Positions 39,963 through 50,500 of a stretch of 64,000 bases of DNA are shown here, piece by piece. Under the pieces are notes generated by a model that saw nothing but the letters and a program-made list of their open reading frames with translations, made no database searches and was not told the origin of the DNA. The stretch's first letter is position 1. Each line of letters starts with the position of its first letter. The translations under genes were made by a program, and so were the position numbers. Source of the DNA: Dyadobacter chenhuakuii (GTDB lineage: Bacteria; Bacteroidota; Bacteroidia; Cytophagales; Spirosomataceae). The DNA is taken from positions 3,844,001 through 3,908,000 of the forward strand of contig NZ_CP098805.1 in assembly GCF_023821985.2 (NCBI RefSeq), in the 5' to 3' direction.

Positions 39963-42209
39963 TCAAATCAGCTTGTCCGGCGTGATAGGCAGCTCCCGGA
40001 TTCGTTTTCCGGTTGCATTGAAGACTGCATTTGCAATTGCGGGCGCTACGCCTATGATCGCAATCTCGCCGAGTCCTTTGCTCCCTACCGGATCAGCCAG
40101 CAAGTCGGGTTTGTTTACAAAATACACATCAATGTCAGGCACGTCGGCATGAACCGGCATGTGGTAATCCGCCAGGTCTTTGGTGACGTATCGTCCATAA
40201 CGGTGGTCCATTACCGCATCTTCTGTCAATGCCATTCCGATGCCACCCGTAGCGCCGCCGATCATCTGGCTTGCCGCGGTTTTGGGGCTTACGATGGTGC
40301 CCGCATCCGCGCAGCAAACGATTTTTTTCACGCGCACCTGGCCTGTGAACGGATGCACGTGAACTTTGGCAAAGTGCATGGAAAATGCATACATTGAATA
40401 TTTAGTGCGGTTTTCGTCAGGTTTGGACTCGTTGGTGGTTTCTATTTTTTCAATGTTATTTTGTTTATATAAATCGGCGAGCGTCGTTTTTGCAGACTTG
40501 CCACCGAGCTGCAATTCATTTTTATCAAACATCAGATCATCAGCCTTTGCAGAAGTGAATGCTGCATTTCCCTTGGCCGCTGCCATGGTTATGAGCTGTT
40601 CTTTTAGTGCATTACAAGCAGCAAGCACTGCCGGCCCCACGCTATTCACAGTCGAAGAACCTCCCTGCAATCCTGCATTCGGAAATTCGGAACTTCCTAG
40701 GTGAAATGTTATTTTTTCGGTTGGAATGCCCGTAGCATTTGATGCGATCTGCACCATTGCCGTTCCGGTACCCGGGCCGATATCGGTAATTGCGCAATGC
40801 ATAGTAAGGTTGCCTTCCCTGTTCAGCTCTGCATGTACAGTGGCCGAACTGCGGTTTGCGCCAAATGTGCCCGTGCCCATTCCATAGCCTACAAGCCATT
40901 CTCCCTCACGCACTTCGCCTGGTTTCAGTTTCCGGTTTTCCCAGCCAATGCGCTTTTTACCTTCTTCATAACATTCCCGCATATATTTGGTAGACCACGG
41001 CATTTTCTTGTCCGGATCGGACTCCGTATAGTTCGCAAGCCTAAAATCGATCGGGTCCATTCCGATGGAGTGCGCCATTTCGTCCATGGCAGATTCCAAC
41101 CCAAAAGCACCCGTCGCTTCACCCGGCCCACGCATCCAGATGGGTGTAGCAAGGTTGAGTGGTAAGATCCGGTAGCGCGTGCTTATGCTGGGCGAAGCAT
41201 ACATCATTCGCGTCTGCAGCAAGGTGGATTCGGTGAATTCTTCGTAGCTCGACGTCTGCCCAATGGATTCGTGGTTGATAGCAACCAGTTTCCCGTCTTT
41301 GGTCGCGCCCATTTGTATTTTCTGCCAGGTGCGCGGGCGGTAACCTACCATTGTGAACATTTGCTCACGTGTCAAAACCAGCTTTACAGGCCTCTTCACC
41401 TGTTTGGCTGCAATAATAGCAGCCGTTTCGTGCGGCCAGTTATGCAATCCATTCCCGAATGCGCCGCCTACGAATGTGGTAATGCATTTCACATTTTCTT
41501 CGGGCAAATCCCACTCTTTGGCAAAATTTTTCTGCGTCATTTTTGTGCCCTGCACTTTGTCGTAAACCGTCAGCTTATTGTCGGCTTCCCAATGTGCAAT
41601 GATTGCCTGCAACTCCATCGGATTATGCATTTCCGTAGGCAACACATATTCCGCCTCTATTTTTACAGCGGCATTTTGGAATGCGTCTTTCTGTCCCCGG
41701 TCATAATCCGCAGTCGGTGATTTTGGGTTTTTCTTGGCAGATTCAGGCAGCTTTGCATTTTTAGCATTTGCTTCCAGGTCGGTCTGATGTTGCTCCTTAT
41801 TATACTGGACCTTGACTAGCGACGCCGCATGCTGCGCCTTTTCCAGGCTCACTGCAACCACCGCTACAATGGGCTGATCATTGGAATAAATCTTATTGTC
41901 AAAAAACACGCGCAGTGGCTGGCCATTGGTCGACGGCTCCGAAGGATGCTCGCCTTTGGGCTGGTAACCCGGCACTTTGATCGCATTCAAATGCGAAATC
42001 ACCGCCAGCACACCCGGGGCGCGCTCGGCGGCTTTGGAATCAATGCTTTTAATGGTGCCTTTGGCGATCCGGCTGCCAACCAGCACGGCGTACGCCATAT
42101 CAGGCAATGGATATTCGGCTGAGTATTTGGCTGCGCCGGTCACTTTCAGGCGCCCATCCACCCGGTCGAGTGGCTTATATTCTTTTTTATCGAAAAATGC
42201 TTCGTTCAT
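39963..42209 (-). CDS. Xanthine-dehydrogenase-family molybdopterin-binding subunit (PaoC/YagR-like)
   Basis: This 748-residue catalytic subunit is of an aldehyde/xanthine oxidoreductase. The N-terminal a/b hammerhead domain (DRVDGRLKVTGAAKYSAEYPL) precedes the molybdopterin-binding domains with TTFVGGAFGNG, MRGPGEATGAFGLESAMDE, GTGTAMVQIASN and GGSSTVNS. The base-catalyst Glu is in GSKGLGEIAI near the C-terminus. With the FAD and 2Fe-2S subunits encoded just upstream it makes a three-subunit periplasmic-type aldehyde oxidase like PaoABC. Whether it oxidises aldehydes or another heterocycle cannot be told from sequence. Confidence 0.88.
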   Translation of the reverse strand: MNEAFFDKKEYKPLDRVDGRLKVTGAAKYSAEYPLPDMAYAVLVGSRIAKGTIKSIDSKAAERAPGVLAVISHLNAIKVPGYQPKGEHPSEPSTNGQPLRVFFDNKIYSNDQPIVAVVAVSLEKAQHAASLVKVQYNKEQHQTDLEANAKNAKLPESAKKNPKSPTADYDRGQKDAFQNAAVKIEAEYVLPTEMHNPMELQAIIAHWEADNKLTVYDKVQGTKMTQKNFAKEWDLPEENVKCITTFVGGAFGNGLHNWPHETAAIIAAKQVKRPVKLVLTREQMFTMVGYRPRTWQKIQMGATKDGKLVAINHESIGQTSSYEEFTESTLLQTRMMYASPSISTRYRILPLNLATPIWMRGPGEATGAFGLESAMDEMAHSIGMDPIDFRLANYTESDPDKKMPWSTKYMRECYEEGKKRIGWENRKLKPGEVREGEWLVGYGMGTGTFGANRSSATVHAELNREGNLTMHCAITDIGPGTGTAMVQIASNATGIPTEKITFHLGSSEFPNAGLQGGSSTVNSVGPAVLAACNALKEQLITMAAAKGNAAFTSAKADDLMFDKNELQLGGKSAKTTLADLYKQNNIEKIETTNESKPDENRTKYSMYAFSMHFAKVHVHPFTGQVRVKKIVCCADAGTIVSPKTAASQMIGGATGGIGMALTEDAVMDHRYGRYVTKDLADYHMPVHADVPDIDVYFVNKPDLLADPVGSKGLGEIAIIGVAPAIANAVFNATGKRIRELPITPDKLI

Positions 42210-42232
42210 GATCTTGGAATTCAGGGTTAGGA

Positions 42233-43216
42233 TTACACCAGGTTAGCGGCATTTTTCAATGCTTCTACAATCACATTCGGGCCGAGTTTCAGCTTGAATG
42301 CATTGTATTTAAAAGCCTTAGCACCTTGCATGGCAATTTCGGCCGCCTGCCTGAAAGTCTCTTCGGTGGCTGGTTTGCCGATCAACGCTTTTTCCGCTTC
42401 TTTCAAACGCCACGGCTTATGCGCCACACCGCCCATTGCTAACCTTGCTTCCTTAATCACCTTTCCATCCAAATTCAGAGCTGCCGCCACCGACACCAAT
42501 GCAAAAGCATAAGAAGCACGGTCGCGGACCTTCATATAATGGCTGTTTTTACCAAAAGCATTATCCGGAATTTCAACTGACACAATCATTTCATTGTTCT
42601 GAAGTGTGTTATCTTTTTCGGGCTGGTTGCCCGGAAGCCGGTGGAATTCTTCAAACGGGATCCGCCTTTCTCCTTTCGGGCCTGCTACCAGCACGGTCGC
42701 ATCCAATGCTACCAGCGCTACGCACATGTCGCTCGGATGCACGGCAATGCATTGTTCACTCGTCCCGAAAACGGCGTGCATACGGTTTAATCCTTCTAAT
42801 GCGCCGCAGCCTGAACCCGGTTCGCGTTTATTGCAGGGCAGTGCTGTGTCATAAAAATAGTGGCAGCGCGTTCGCTGCATCATATTTCCGCCAACCGTGG
42901 CCATATTCCTGATCTGCGGCGATGCGCCCGCATTCAATGCCTGTGAAAGCAGCGGATGTTTTTCAATGATCAGTTTGTGTTCGGCCACGCGGCTGTTTAG
43001 TGCCAGGGCGCCGATGCTGATCTTGCCATTCTGCTGTTGTATATCTTTGAGGGGGATCTGGTTAATGTCCACCAGCTTGGTTGGTGCGGTAATGTTCCGC
43101 TTCATCAGATCCACCAGGTTCGTACCTCCGGCAATGAACTTCGCATTGCTGCTGTTGGCCAATGCATTCACAGCTGCTTTCGTGGTTGCCGCGCGTTCGT
43201 ATTGAAATTGTATCAT
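42233..43216 (-). CDS. FAD-binding subunit of molybdenum oxidoreductase (PaoB/YagS-like)
   Basis: This 327-residue flavin subunit has the CO-dehydrogenase-type FAD motif KFIAGGTNLVDLMKRN and ATVGGNMMQRTRCHYFYD; the Cys-rich insertion CNKREPGSGCGALEGLNRMHAV, typical of the PaoB branch, may bind an extra 4Fe-4S cluster. The C-terminal domain (about 215-320, VRDRASYAFALVSVAAAL) is complete. The start overlaps the end of the 2Fe-2S subunit gene by 4 bases. It passes electrons from the Mo centre through iron-sulfur clusters to FAD. Confidence 0.88.
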   Translation of the reverse strand: MIQFQYERAATTKAAVNALANSSNAKFIAGGTNLVDLMKRNITAPTKLVDINQIPLKDIQQQNGKISIGALALNSRVAEHKLIIEKHPLLSQALNAGASPQIRNMATVGGNMMQRTRCHYFYDTALPCNKREPGSGCGALEGLNRMHAVFGTSEQCIAVHPSDMCVALVALDATVLVAGPKGERRIPFEEFHRLPGNQPEKDNTLQNNEMIVSVEIPDNAFGKNSHYMKVRDRASYAFALVSVAAALNLDGKVIKEARLAMGGVAHKPWRLKEAEKALIGKPATEETFRQAAEIAMQGAKAFKYNAFKLKLGPNVIVEALKNAANLV

Positions 43217-43851
43217 GATTTCTGCCCCCCGTTTTTAACTTCCTGAATCGCCTTCACAATGTTGGGATATGCTCCGCAACGGCAGATATTCCCGCTCATG
43301 AATTCCCTGATGTCTTCTTCGTTATTCGCGTGCCCTTCGTTAATACAGGCCACTGCCGACATGATCTGTCCCGGCGTGCAGTAACCGCACTGGAAACCGT
43401 CGTGCTTGATAAAAGCTTGCTGCATCGGATGCAGCTGTTCGCCCTTTGCCAATCCTTCAATGGTTGTCACTTCCTGGCCTTCATGCATAATGGCCAGGCT
43501 CAGACACGATAGCACGCGCTCCCCGTTCACATGGACCGTACAAGCGCCACATTGGCCATAGTCACAACCTTTTTTGGTTCCGGTCAAATTCAGCTGCTCA
43601 CGGAGCACGTCCAGCAGTGTGGAGCGTGGTTCCAGGTTAAGCTGTTGTTTTACACCATTCACCTTGAAACTCACAGGCGTAGTTTCCAACGCCAGGCTGA
43701 TCTTTTCTCCTAAATCATGCTTTGCTGCTTTCGCAACTGTTGCGGGTGCAACAGCAATGGCGGTGAGGATGGAAGTTGTTTTAAGAAAGTCGCGCCGGGA
43801 ATCGCTGCTATGCAGCTTTTCCGGCTTTTCTGATGCGTTGTCTTGGTTCAT
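43213..43851 (-). CDS. 2Fe-2S subunit of molybdenum oxidoreductase with Tat signal (PaoA/YagT-like)
   Basis: This is a 212-residue protein from ATG 43851. A twin-arginine signal (SRRDFLKTTSILTAIAVAPA) shows that the assembled enzyme is exported folded through Tat. Two 2Fe-2S motifs are visible: plant-type CDYGQCGACTVHVNGERVLSC and CGYCTPGQIM ... CRCGAYPNI. The electron-transfer subunit is encoded first, then FAD and Mo subunits. The tight spacing (4-base overlap, then 23 bases) supports one message with the alcohol dehydrogenase gene upstream. Confidence 0.9.
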   Translation of the reverse strand: MNQDNASEKPEKLHSSDSRRDFLKTTSILTAIAVAPATVAKAAKHDLGEKISLALETTPVSFKVNGVKQQLNLEPRSTLLDVLREQLNLTGTKKGCDYGQCGACTVHVNGERVLSCLSLAIMHEGQEVTTIEGLAKGEQLHPMQQAFIKHDGFQCGYCTPGQIMSAVACINEGHANNEEDIREFMSGNICRCGAYPNIVKAIQEVKNGGQKS

Positions 43852-43875
43852 GGTGAATGTTGATTGGTGCAATAC

Positions 43876-44934
43876 TTACTTCTTGATGGAAGCCAGGTCA
43901 ATAACGAAACGATATTTCACGTCGCCTTTGATCATGCGTTCATAAGCTTCATTAATTTCCTGAATGTCGATCATTTCAATGTCTGCCACAATGTTATGCT
44001 CGCCGCAGAAATCCAGCATTTCCTGTGTTTCTGCAATACCACCGATCATGGATCCGGCAAAGCTTTTACGTCCCTGGATCAGGCTGAAAGCTGCAACCGG
44101 CAGCGGATTTTCAGGCGCTCCTACCAATGCAAGCGAACCATCCACGCGAAGCAAACTAATGAATGCGTTAATATCGTGCTCCGCCGAAACAGCATCGAGA
44201 ATGAAGTTCAGCTTGCCTGTGTAAGCGGCCATTTGCTCTTTGTCTTTTGATAAAACCACTTCATCGGCTCCCAGTCGCTTCGCCTCCGCGAATTTCGATT
44301 CGGAAGTCGTGAATGCAACCACATGCGCGCCCATTGCTTTGGCAATCTTGATCCCCATATGGCCTAAACCGCCGATCCCTACGATCCCAACCTTCTGACC
44401 AGGCCCCACATTCCAATGTCTTAATGGAGAATATGTTGTAATCCCGGCACATAATAATGGCGCTGTTGCCGCCAGATCAAGGTTTTCGGGAATGCGTAAA
44501 ACGTAATTTTCATCCACCACAACACTTTCAGAATAGCCGCCAAAGGTGGGTGTCTCCAGAAATTTATCCGGCGAATTGTAGGTGCCCGTCATGCCTGGTT
44601 CGCAATATTGTTCCAGACCTTCCTGACAATACTGGCACTCGCGACAAGAATCCACAATGCAGCCTACACCCACCGTATCGCCTACTTTGAATTTGCTCAC
44701 ATGATCACCTACACTAATGATTTTACCAACAATCTCATGGCCCGGAACGCAAGGATAAATTGTGCCGCGCCATTCGTTTCTGGCCGTATGAATGTCGGAA
44801 TGGCAAACTCCGCAATATTGAATTTCGATTTGAACGTCGTGCGGAGTTGGAACTCTGCGGCTGATGTCCATTGCATTTAAAGGTGCCTGTGCTGCTGTGG
44901 TGCCGTATGCTTTGATATTTGTTGTGTCTGTCAT
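43876..44934 (-). CDS. Zinc-dependent NAD(P) alcohol dehydrogenase (YahK/CAD-like)
   Basis: This 352-residue medium-chain dehydrogenase has catalytic zinc ligands in CGVCHSDIH and GHEIVG, a structural zinc site CRECQYCQEGLEQYC, and the cofactor loop GIGGLGHMGIKIAKAMG. It resembles the cinnamyl-alcohol/YahK aldehyde reductase group, which reduces varied aldehydes with NADPH. It lies in a run monooxygenase - acetyltransferase - ADH - molybdenum oxidase, so the operon may detoxify aldehydes by both reduction and oxidation. Confidence 0.88.
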   Translation of the reverse strand: MTDTTNIKAYGTTAAQAPLNAMDISRRVPTPHDVQIEIQYCGVCHSDIHTARNEWRGTIYPCVPGHEIVGKIISVGDHVSKFKVGDTVGVGCIVDSCRECQYCQEGLEQYCEPGMTGTYNSPDKFLETPTFGGYSESVVVDENYVLRIPENLDLAATAPLLCAGITTYSPLRHWNVGPGQKVGIVGIGGLGHMGIKIAKAMGAHVVAFTTSESKFAEAKRLGADEVVLSKDKEQMAAYTGKLNFILDAVSAEHDINAFISLLRVDGSLALVGAPENPLPVAAFSLIQGRKSFAGSMIGGIAETQEMLDFCGEHNIVADIEMIDIQEINEAYERMIKGDVKYRFVIDLASIKK

Positions 44935-44952
44935 GATATTTGATACTTGTAG

Positions 44953-45519
44953 TTAAATCTGTTTTACAACTTTTGCAGGAATGCCTGCGACAACCGTGTT
45001 CGCAGGAACGTCGCGGCTTACCACCGCGCCTGCTGCCACTACTGCATTTTCCCCTACCGTTACACCCGGCAGAATCGTTGCTCCTGCCCCTATCCAAGCA
45101 TTTCGTTTGATAATGACTGGTTTGGGGATCAATGTCGTGCGGTCATCGGGATCAAGCGGATGATTTTCGGAAGTAAGGTTCACCCGCGGGCCGATCTGCA
45201 CATTATCTTCAATGGTTATCCCACCAATGTCCAGGAACGAGCAGGCGTGATTGATAAAAACGTTTTTACCCAGCTTAACAGACTTTCCGAAATTGGTGTA
45301 GAAAGGAGGAAAAATCGTCGTTGATTCGTCGATTTCCGTGCCTATAATTTCACTCAATTGCGTTCGGACCTGATCCAATTCTGTTGCGGTCGCATTCATT
45401 TGCACACATAACCGGATTGTCCGGGCAACTACTTCCGCGAATTTCCCATATTCAGGATCATCTTTCTGAAGCAGTTCACCGGCCTGTAACCGCGTGAAAA
45501 TGTCTTTTTCTGTACTCAT
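44953..45519 (-). CDS. Left-handed beta-helix O-acetyltransferase (maltose/galactoside acetyltransferase type)
   Basis: This 188-residue hexapeptide-repeat transferase has the N-terminal helix region typical of sugar O-acetyltransferases ([22 protein letters not shown]) and coils such as [19 protein letters not shown] and [26 protein letters not shown], ending [17 protein letters not shown]. The His in SENHPLD is the likely catalytic base. Substrate in this operon is unclear. It sits 7 bases after the monooxygenase gene and 18 before the ADH gene. Confidence 0.85.
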   Translation of the reverse strand: MSTEKDIFTRLQAGELLQKDDPEYGKFAEVVARTIRLCVQMNATATELDQVRTQLSEIIGTEIDESTTIFPPFYTNFGKSVKLGKNVFINHACSFLDIGGITIEDNVQIGPRVNLTSENHPLDPDDRTTLIPKPVIIKRNAWIGAGATILPGVTVGENAVVAAGAVVSRDVPANTVVAGIPAKVVKQI

Positions 45520-45525
45520 TGACTG

Positions 45526-45930
45526 TTATTTCAATTTTTTAAAGATTTCCGGCATCGTCTGCGAATCAATTGCATTCATATCTATCAATTTCAATGCCTT
45601 CACCATTTTCAATGTTGTTGTTTTGTAATGCTGGAAATGTGGGGTTTTCAAATGCGATTGGTACGCTGCGCTGTCGGCATAGATCTCCACGATCCGGATC
45701 TGGTTGGGCTGCTCTTTGATATACATTGGAAAAATAGCCACCACACCCGGCTCCTTTTTGACAGACGCTGCGGCTTCTTCCTTCAAAATCGCATTATACT
45801 CCGCCAGAAATTCCGGCACGATCTCGATTTCAGAAATTCGCACCATCGGCTGGTTTTGAGCAACCTGTGCACTTACTACGGTTGCGCTCAGCATGAGAAC
45901 GAGAAGCGGGATAAATTTATAAAGGCCCAT
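45526..45930 (-). CDS. Secreted antibiotic-biosynthesis-monooxygenase (ABM) domain protein
   Basis: This 134-residue protein has a signal peptide (LYKFIPLLVLMLSATVVSAQ) and one ABM ferredoxin-like domain (VRISEIEIVPEFLAEYNAILKEEAAASVKKEPGVVAIFPM, FQHYKTTTLKMVKAL). ABM proteins are small dimeric oxygenases or quinone/heme-degrading enzymes; export to the periplasm is less common and fits a partner role with the exported molybdenum enzyme. It is the first gene of the operon, divergent from an AraC regulator gene. Confidence 0.8.
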   Translation of the reverse strand: MGLYKFIPLLVLMLSATVVSAQVAQNQPMVRISEIEIVPEFLAEYNAILKEEAAASVKKEPGVVAIFPMYIKEQPNQIRIVEIYADSAAYQSHLKTPHFQHYKTTTLKMVKALKLIDMNAIDSQTMPEIFKKLK

Positions 45931-46066
45931 GATAATGATTTTGGTGTTTGAAGTTGTTATTACAAAGCTCGCGAATACTGCCTGCGCTATTTTATACAGG
46001 TTACTGGAATATTTACCACTTTTACTGATTACGTCTGTAAGATAGAATCGGTTTTGCGGCAGGTGC

Positions 46067-46074
46067 TATATTTG
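46067..46074 (+). promoter_or_regulatory. Predicted -7 box of the AraC gene
   Basis: TATATTTG matches TAnnTTTG, 20 bases before the ATG at 46095. The promoter of the divergent operon is not clear; the sequence between 45931 and 46060 holds only weak matches. Confidence 0.5.
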
Positions 46075-46094
46075 ATCTGGAAAATTCTCAGATT

Positions 46095-46991
46095 ATGGAG
46101 CAGGTAGAAAGAATAGATACGGTAAAGCAATATAACAACTGGATCGGTGTGGAGACGCTGCATCCGCTGGTGAGTGTGATCAATTTCAGTGAGATACCGA
46201 CCGTGCAGCACTTCCGGCGCTATATGGGCATTTACGCCGTGTTTTTCAAGAATATCAAATGTGGCGACATGATCTATGGTTGCCAGCCTTATGATTATGA
46301 GGACGGAACGTTGGTTTTCATATCGCCCGGACAAGTTTACGGGATCGATAGCAAAGGAGTTGCAACCAAACCGTCCGGTTATGCACTGGTTTTCCACCCC
46401 GACCTTATCGCCGGAACGCATTTGGGAAGGGTTATTAAGGATTATTCCTTCTTTTCCTATGAGGTGAATGAAGCATTGCATTTATCAAAAAAAGAGAAGG
46501 AAACGATTGTGGATTGTTTGGAAAAGATCAATGTTGAAATAGACCAGAATATTGACAAGCATAGCAAAACCCTCATTGTTTCTAACATTGAGCTGTTCCT
46601 CAATTACTGCATGCGCTTTTATGATCGTCAGTTTATCACAAGAAGCAATGTTAATAAGGATATCCTGGTGCGGTTTGAGCAATTATTGAATGATTATTTC
46701 AAATCAGGAAAATCGCAGACGTCCGGCTTGCCAAGCGTGGCTTACTGCGCCGAGGAGCTGAATTTGTCTCCTAACTATTTTGGTGATTTAATTAAAAAAG
46801 AGACCGGCCATACTGCGTTGGAATTTATTCAGTCCAGGTTAATTGATGAGGCCAAAGTTAAGATGTTTGAAGGCAGTCAATCACTGAGTGAAATTGCTTA
46901 CCAGCTCGGGTTTAAATATCAGCAGCATTTTACAAGGCTTTTCAAGCAAAAGACCGGTGTTACGCCAAATGAATACCGGAATCTGAACTAA
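46095..46991 (+). CDS. AraC-family regulator, divergent from the oxidoreductase operon
   Basis: This 298-residue protein has an N-terminal sensor domain and a C-terminal double helix-turn-helix (VAYCAEELNLSPNYFGDLIKKETG, SLSEIAYQLGFKYQQHFTRLFKQKTG). It shares with the AraC protein at 30331 the segments (Y)EVNEALHLS and MRFYxRQF, so both belong to one Bacteroidota subfamily that typically senses small aldehyde-like or aromatic compounds next to oxidoreductase genes. Divergent placement makes it the likely activator of the ABM-acetyltransferase-ADH-Mo oxidase operon. Confidence 0.85.
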   Translation: MEQVERIDTVKQYNNWIGVETLHPLVSVINFSEIPTVQHFRRYMGIYAVFFKNIKCGDMIYGCQPYDYEDGTLVFISPGQVYGIDSKGVATKPSGYALVFHPDLIAGTHLGRVIKDYSFFSYEVNEALHLSKKEKETIVDCLEKINVEIDQNIDKHSKTLIVSNIELFLNYCMRFYDRQFITRSNVNKDILVRFEQLLNDYFKSGKSQTSGLPSVAYCAEELNLSPNYFGDLIKKETGHTALEFIQSRLIDEAKVKMFEGSQSLSEIAYQLGFKYQQHFTRLFKQKTGVTPNEYRNLN

Positions 46992-47509
46992 AATTATCGC
47001 CATTCACTCGGCCATTCTTCTGGCTGGCCCGCAGCACTGCGGAAACCTACATTGAATATATTCAGAGTGTTGTATTGAAATGATACTTCGTTTTGAGCTT
47101 TATGTACAACCTTCGAAAATCTGGGATTTGATAGGACAAATCACCATCCCATCACGAATTGATGATACGGCTAAAATTTGCACCTTTCTGGCTGTTATGT
47201 CCGAATAAGGTCAAAATATAGTCAGTAGTCGTCAAAAACCGTATTTTGTTTAGCATTATTTAAGCTTAAAATTGTATTGTAATTTGATGCACTGCATAAT
47301 GCGGCGCATGTCTTTACGTATATTACGTATCGTTAGAACGCCAGAAAGAAAACCTTCATTGGTTTGGGCTATGCTATGTCCATTACGGTCATTAAAACAG
47401 AGAAAGGATTGGTGCGCCTCGAAAAAAATAGGATTTAAATTATTTAAAATATCATAAAACAACAACAAATACATCTATATCAGTAACAATTAACTAAACC
47501 GGTAACATT
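46992..47509. other. Intergenic region before the SusC gene
   Basis: This stretch of about 520 bases has no convincing coding frame. It holds a short GC-rich hairpin near 47030-47045 (CCGCAG ... CTGCGG) that may end the AraC transcript, a TACGTA-TAT-TACGTA repeat near 47316-47331, and imperfect promoter-like TAAAATTTG and TGTAATTTG near 47170-47180 and 47278-47288. A long leader with control elements for susC is likely, since SusC genes often have 5' regulatory regions, but no specific element was identified. Confidence 0.4.
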
Positions 47510-50500
47510 ATGATTACAAATAGACTTACTCCTCTCGCGGGGTTTGGCAGACCGCTTTGTGCCATGCTGATCGCGGGATCCATCTTTACCGGCCAGGTGA
47601 GGGCGGCTATACACCCGCCAACCACGGCTGGTATGGAGCTTCCGGTAAAGGCAGAAAAAGTACTGAAGGGAAAAGTGCTGGACAACAACAATGCAGCATT
47701 GCCCGGCGTAAGTGTCGTGGTTAAAGGAACTTCTACCGGAACTATTACGGATCCCGACGGAAATTTTGAATTGAGAGCAGAAGATCAGGCTGCCACGCTT
47801 GTCTTTTCGTTTATTGGTTATGTTACCCAGGAAGTCGCCATTGGCAGTCGGTCGAATTTCGATGTTGTGCTGGCTGTTGACAGCAAGGAACTTACGGAAG
47901 TGGTTGTGGTTGGATACGGAAGTCAGCGTAAAGCAGACATTACCAGCTCAGTAGTGCGTGTTACGCAAGAGAATTTTGTAAAAACCCCTGCCGTGGATGC
48001 GGGACAGCTTTTGCAGGGAAAAGTAGCCGGTCTTACCATTTCAGCCCCAAGCGGTGACCCCACCCAGGGCTCTCAGATCCTGCTTCGGGGAAATACAACA
48101 TTGCTGGGTGCTAACTCAAATCCCCTTGTGCTTATTGATGGTGTTCCCGGCGACCTTAAAACCGTAGCGCCTGAGGATATTGAGTCAATAGACGTTCTTA
48201 AGGACGGTTCTGCGGCTGCGATCTATGGAACGCGGGGCACCAATGGCGTAATCATTGTCACTACAAAAAGAGCCAGCGGCAATTATAACAGCACGGTTGA
48301 GTACAACACCTCTTTCAGCACACAAACAGTTGCCCGGAAGCTTGACCTCCTCACAGCAGCGGATTATCGCGCGCACATTGAGCAGGGCATCCGCGAGCCT
48401 TCGTGGGACCTGGGCGCGGATACAGATTGGATGAAAGAAATTTCTAAAAAAGCATTGAGCCAGGTCCATAATCTTACGTTCAGAGGCGGAAGCCACCGTA
48501 CCAACTATCTTGTGAACCTTAACTACCGATATCTGGACGGTATTTTTATCAAATCTGAAAACAAAACCTTTAATGGACGCGCCGATGTAAACCATACCAT
48601 GTTGAATGATAAACTCAACATTAATCTTGGTTTCATCAACTCATACAACAGCTATCCGACCACCGGCGATGGGGTAAGTTTCAACGGATATACCTATCGC
48701 CAGGCAATCATCCAGAATCCTACCGCACCATTACGAAACCCGGATGGAACCTGGTTTCAGCAAACGGGGATCTTTAATTATGATAACCCTGTGGCACGGT
48801 TGCAGGAAAGTGATGGGAAAAACAACTCCCAGAATACCAGGATAACATCCAATATCAGCTACAGTCCCATTGAAGACCTTAAACTGTCGGCCCTGTTTTC
48901 CTACAATCAATACAATCAGAACCGTGGGTATTCAGAAACGAAGAGCCATGTATCTGCACTGCGCGACGGGCGTAATGGTTATGCCTCGATTGGGTCGGTG
49001 CGGTCGGTGGATAAGCTTATGGAGCTTACCGCCCAATATTCCAAAAACCTGAACCGTCACAAGTTCTCCCTGCTGGGCGGTTACAGCTATCAGGACAACT
49101 CGTTCTCGGATTCTTTCATGCAGAACTGGGATTTCCCGACTGATAAGTTTTCCTATAATAATATCGGCATCGGAGACGCATTGAAAACCGGACTTGCGCC
49201 GATTGGCAGCTCCAAAAGGGAAACGAACCTTATCGGCTTTTTTGCAAGGGCCACTTACAACTTCGACGACCGCTACCTGTTGCTGGCAAGTATCAGACAC
49301 GAAGGTGCGAGCCAGCTATATGGCGCGAAAAACCCTTGGGGAACATTCCCGGCCGTTTCACTGGGATGGCGTATCAGCAACGAAGCATTCATGAAAGGCC
49401 AGACGATCTTCGACGACCTGAAACTCAGGGCCGGTTATGGTGTTACGGGAACGCAGCCTAATAACCTGTTCCTCGGCGTGGCGATCCTGAATTATCAGAA
49501 GTTCTTTTACAGCAATGGCAAGTGGGTGCAGACATTGGTTCCTGCCCAAAACCCGAATCCCGACCTGAGATGGGAGGAAAAGCATGAATCGAATATAGGT
49601 CTTGACTTTGCGATCCTCAAAAACAGGATCAATGGTAGCATTGATTTTTATAACAGGAAGATCAAAGGGCTTTTGTATGATTTCCAGGTGCCCAGCCCGC
49701 CCAACTTGTACACATCTACCCGCGCTAATGTGGGCGTGATGGAGAACCGGGGACTGGAACTGCTGGTGAACTTCGTGCCGGTGCAGACCAACAATTTTAC
49801 CTGGAATTCAAGTGTAAACTATTCGACCAATACCAACAAGCTGGTGAGTCTTTCAAACGACATTTATAAGACGACCAACGACTTTTTTACCACGGGTGCA
49901 ACCGGCGACCCTGTTCAGACTTTTACGCACATTGTGCGGATTGGCGACCAGGTGGGTGATTTTTATGGCTTCAAGGTGGTGGACATATCCGAAGACGGTA
50001 AGTGGATTTACGAAGGCCGCGACGGTCAGCCGCAAAATTACGATGAGTTCCAGCATGCCTTTGAGGACAAACGCGTGCTTGGAAATGGTTTGCCTAAGTT
50101 TTATCTCAACTTCAACAATAACCTGCGTTACAAAAATCTGGACCTGGGCGTAACCATGCGTGGGGCATTCAAATACCAGATCCTGAATTACCAGCGGATG
50201 TTCTTTGAAAGCACTGGCCTTCAACAGTATAACAACCTGAAATCATCCTATGACAAGGTTTTTGACAAAGCTGTACTCAGCCCAACCATGCCACAGGAAT
50301 TCAACAGTTACTACATTGAAGATGGTGATTTCTGGAAAATCGACAACATCACGATTGGCTACAACATCCCGAAGCTGAAAACAAAACACATTAAGGCCAT
50401 CCGGGTTTACGGCTCTACGCTTAACACATTCACTTTTACCAAATACAAAGGCGTAGACCCCGAGGTGGACAGGCTGGGACTATCTCCTGGAAATGACAGC

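Noticed and set aside
47272-47457. 61-residue plus-strand frame before susC
   Set aside because: Low-quality composition, no conserved motif and a matching antisense frame; better explained as regulatory leader DNA.
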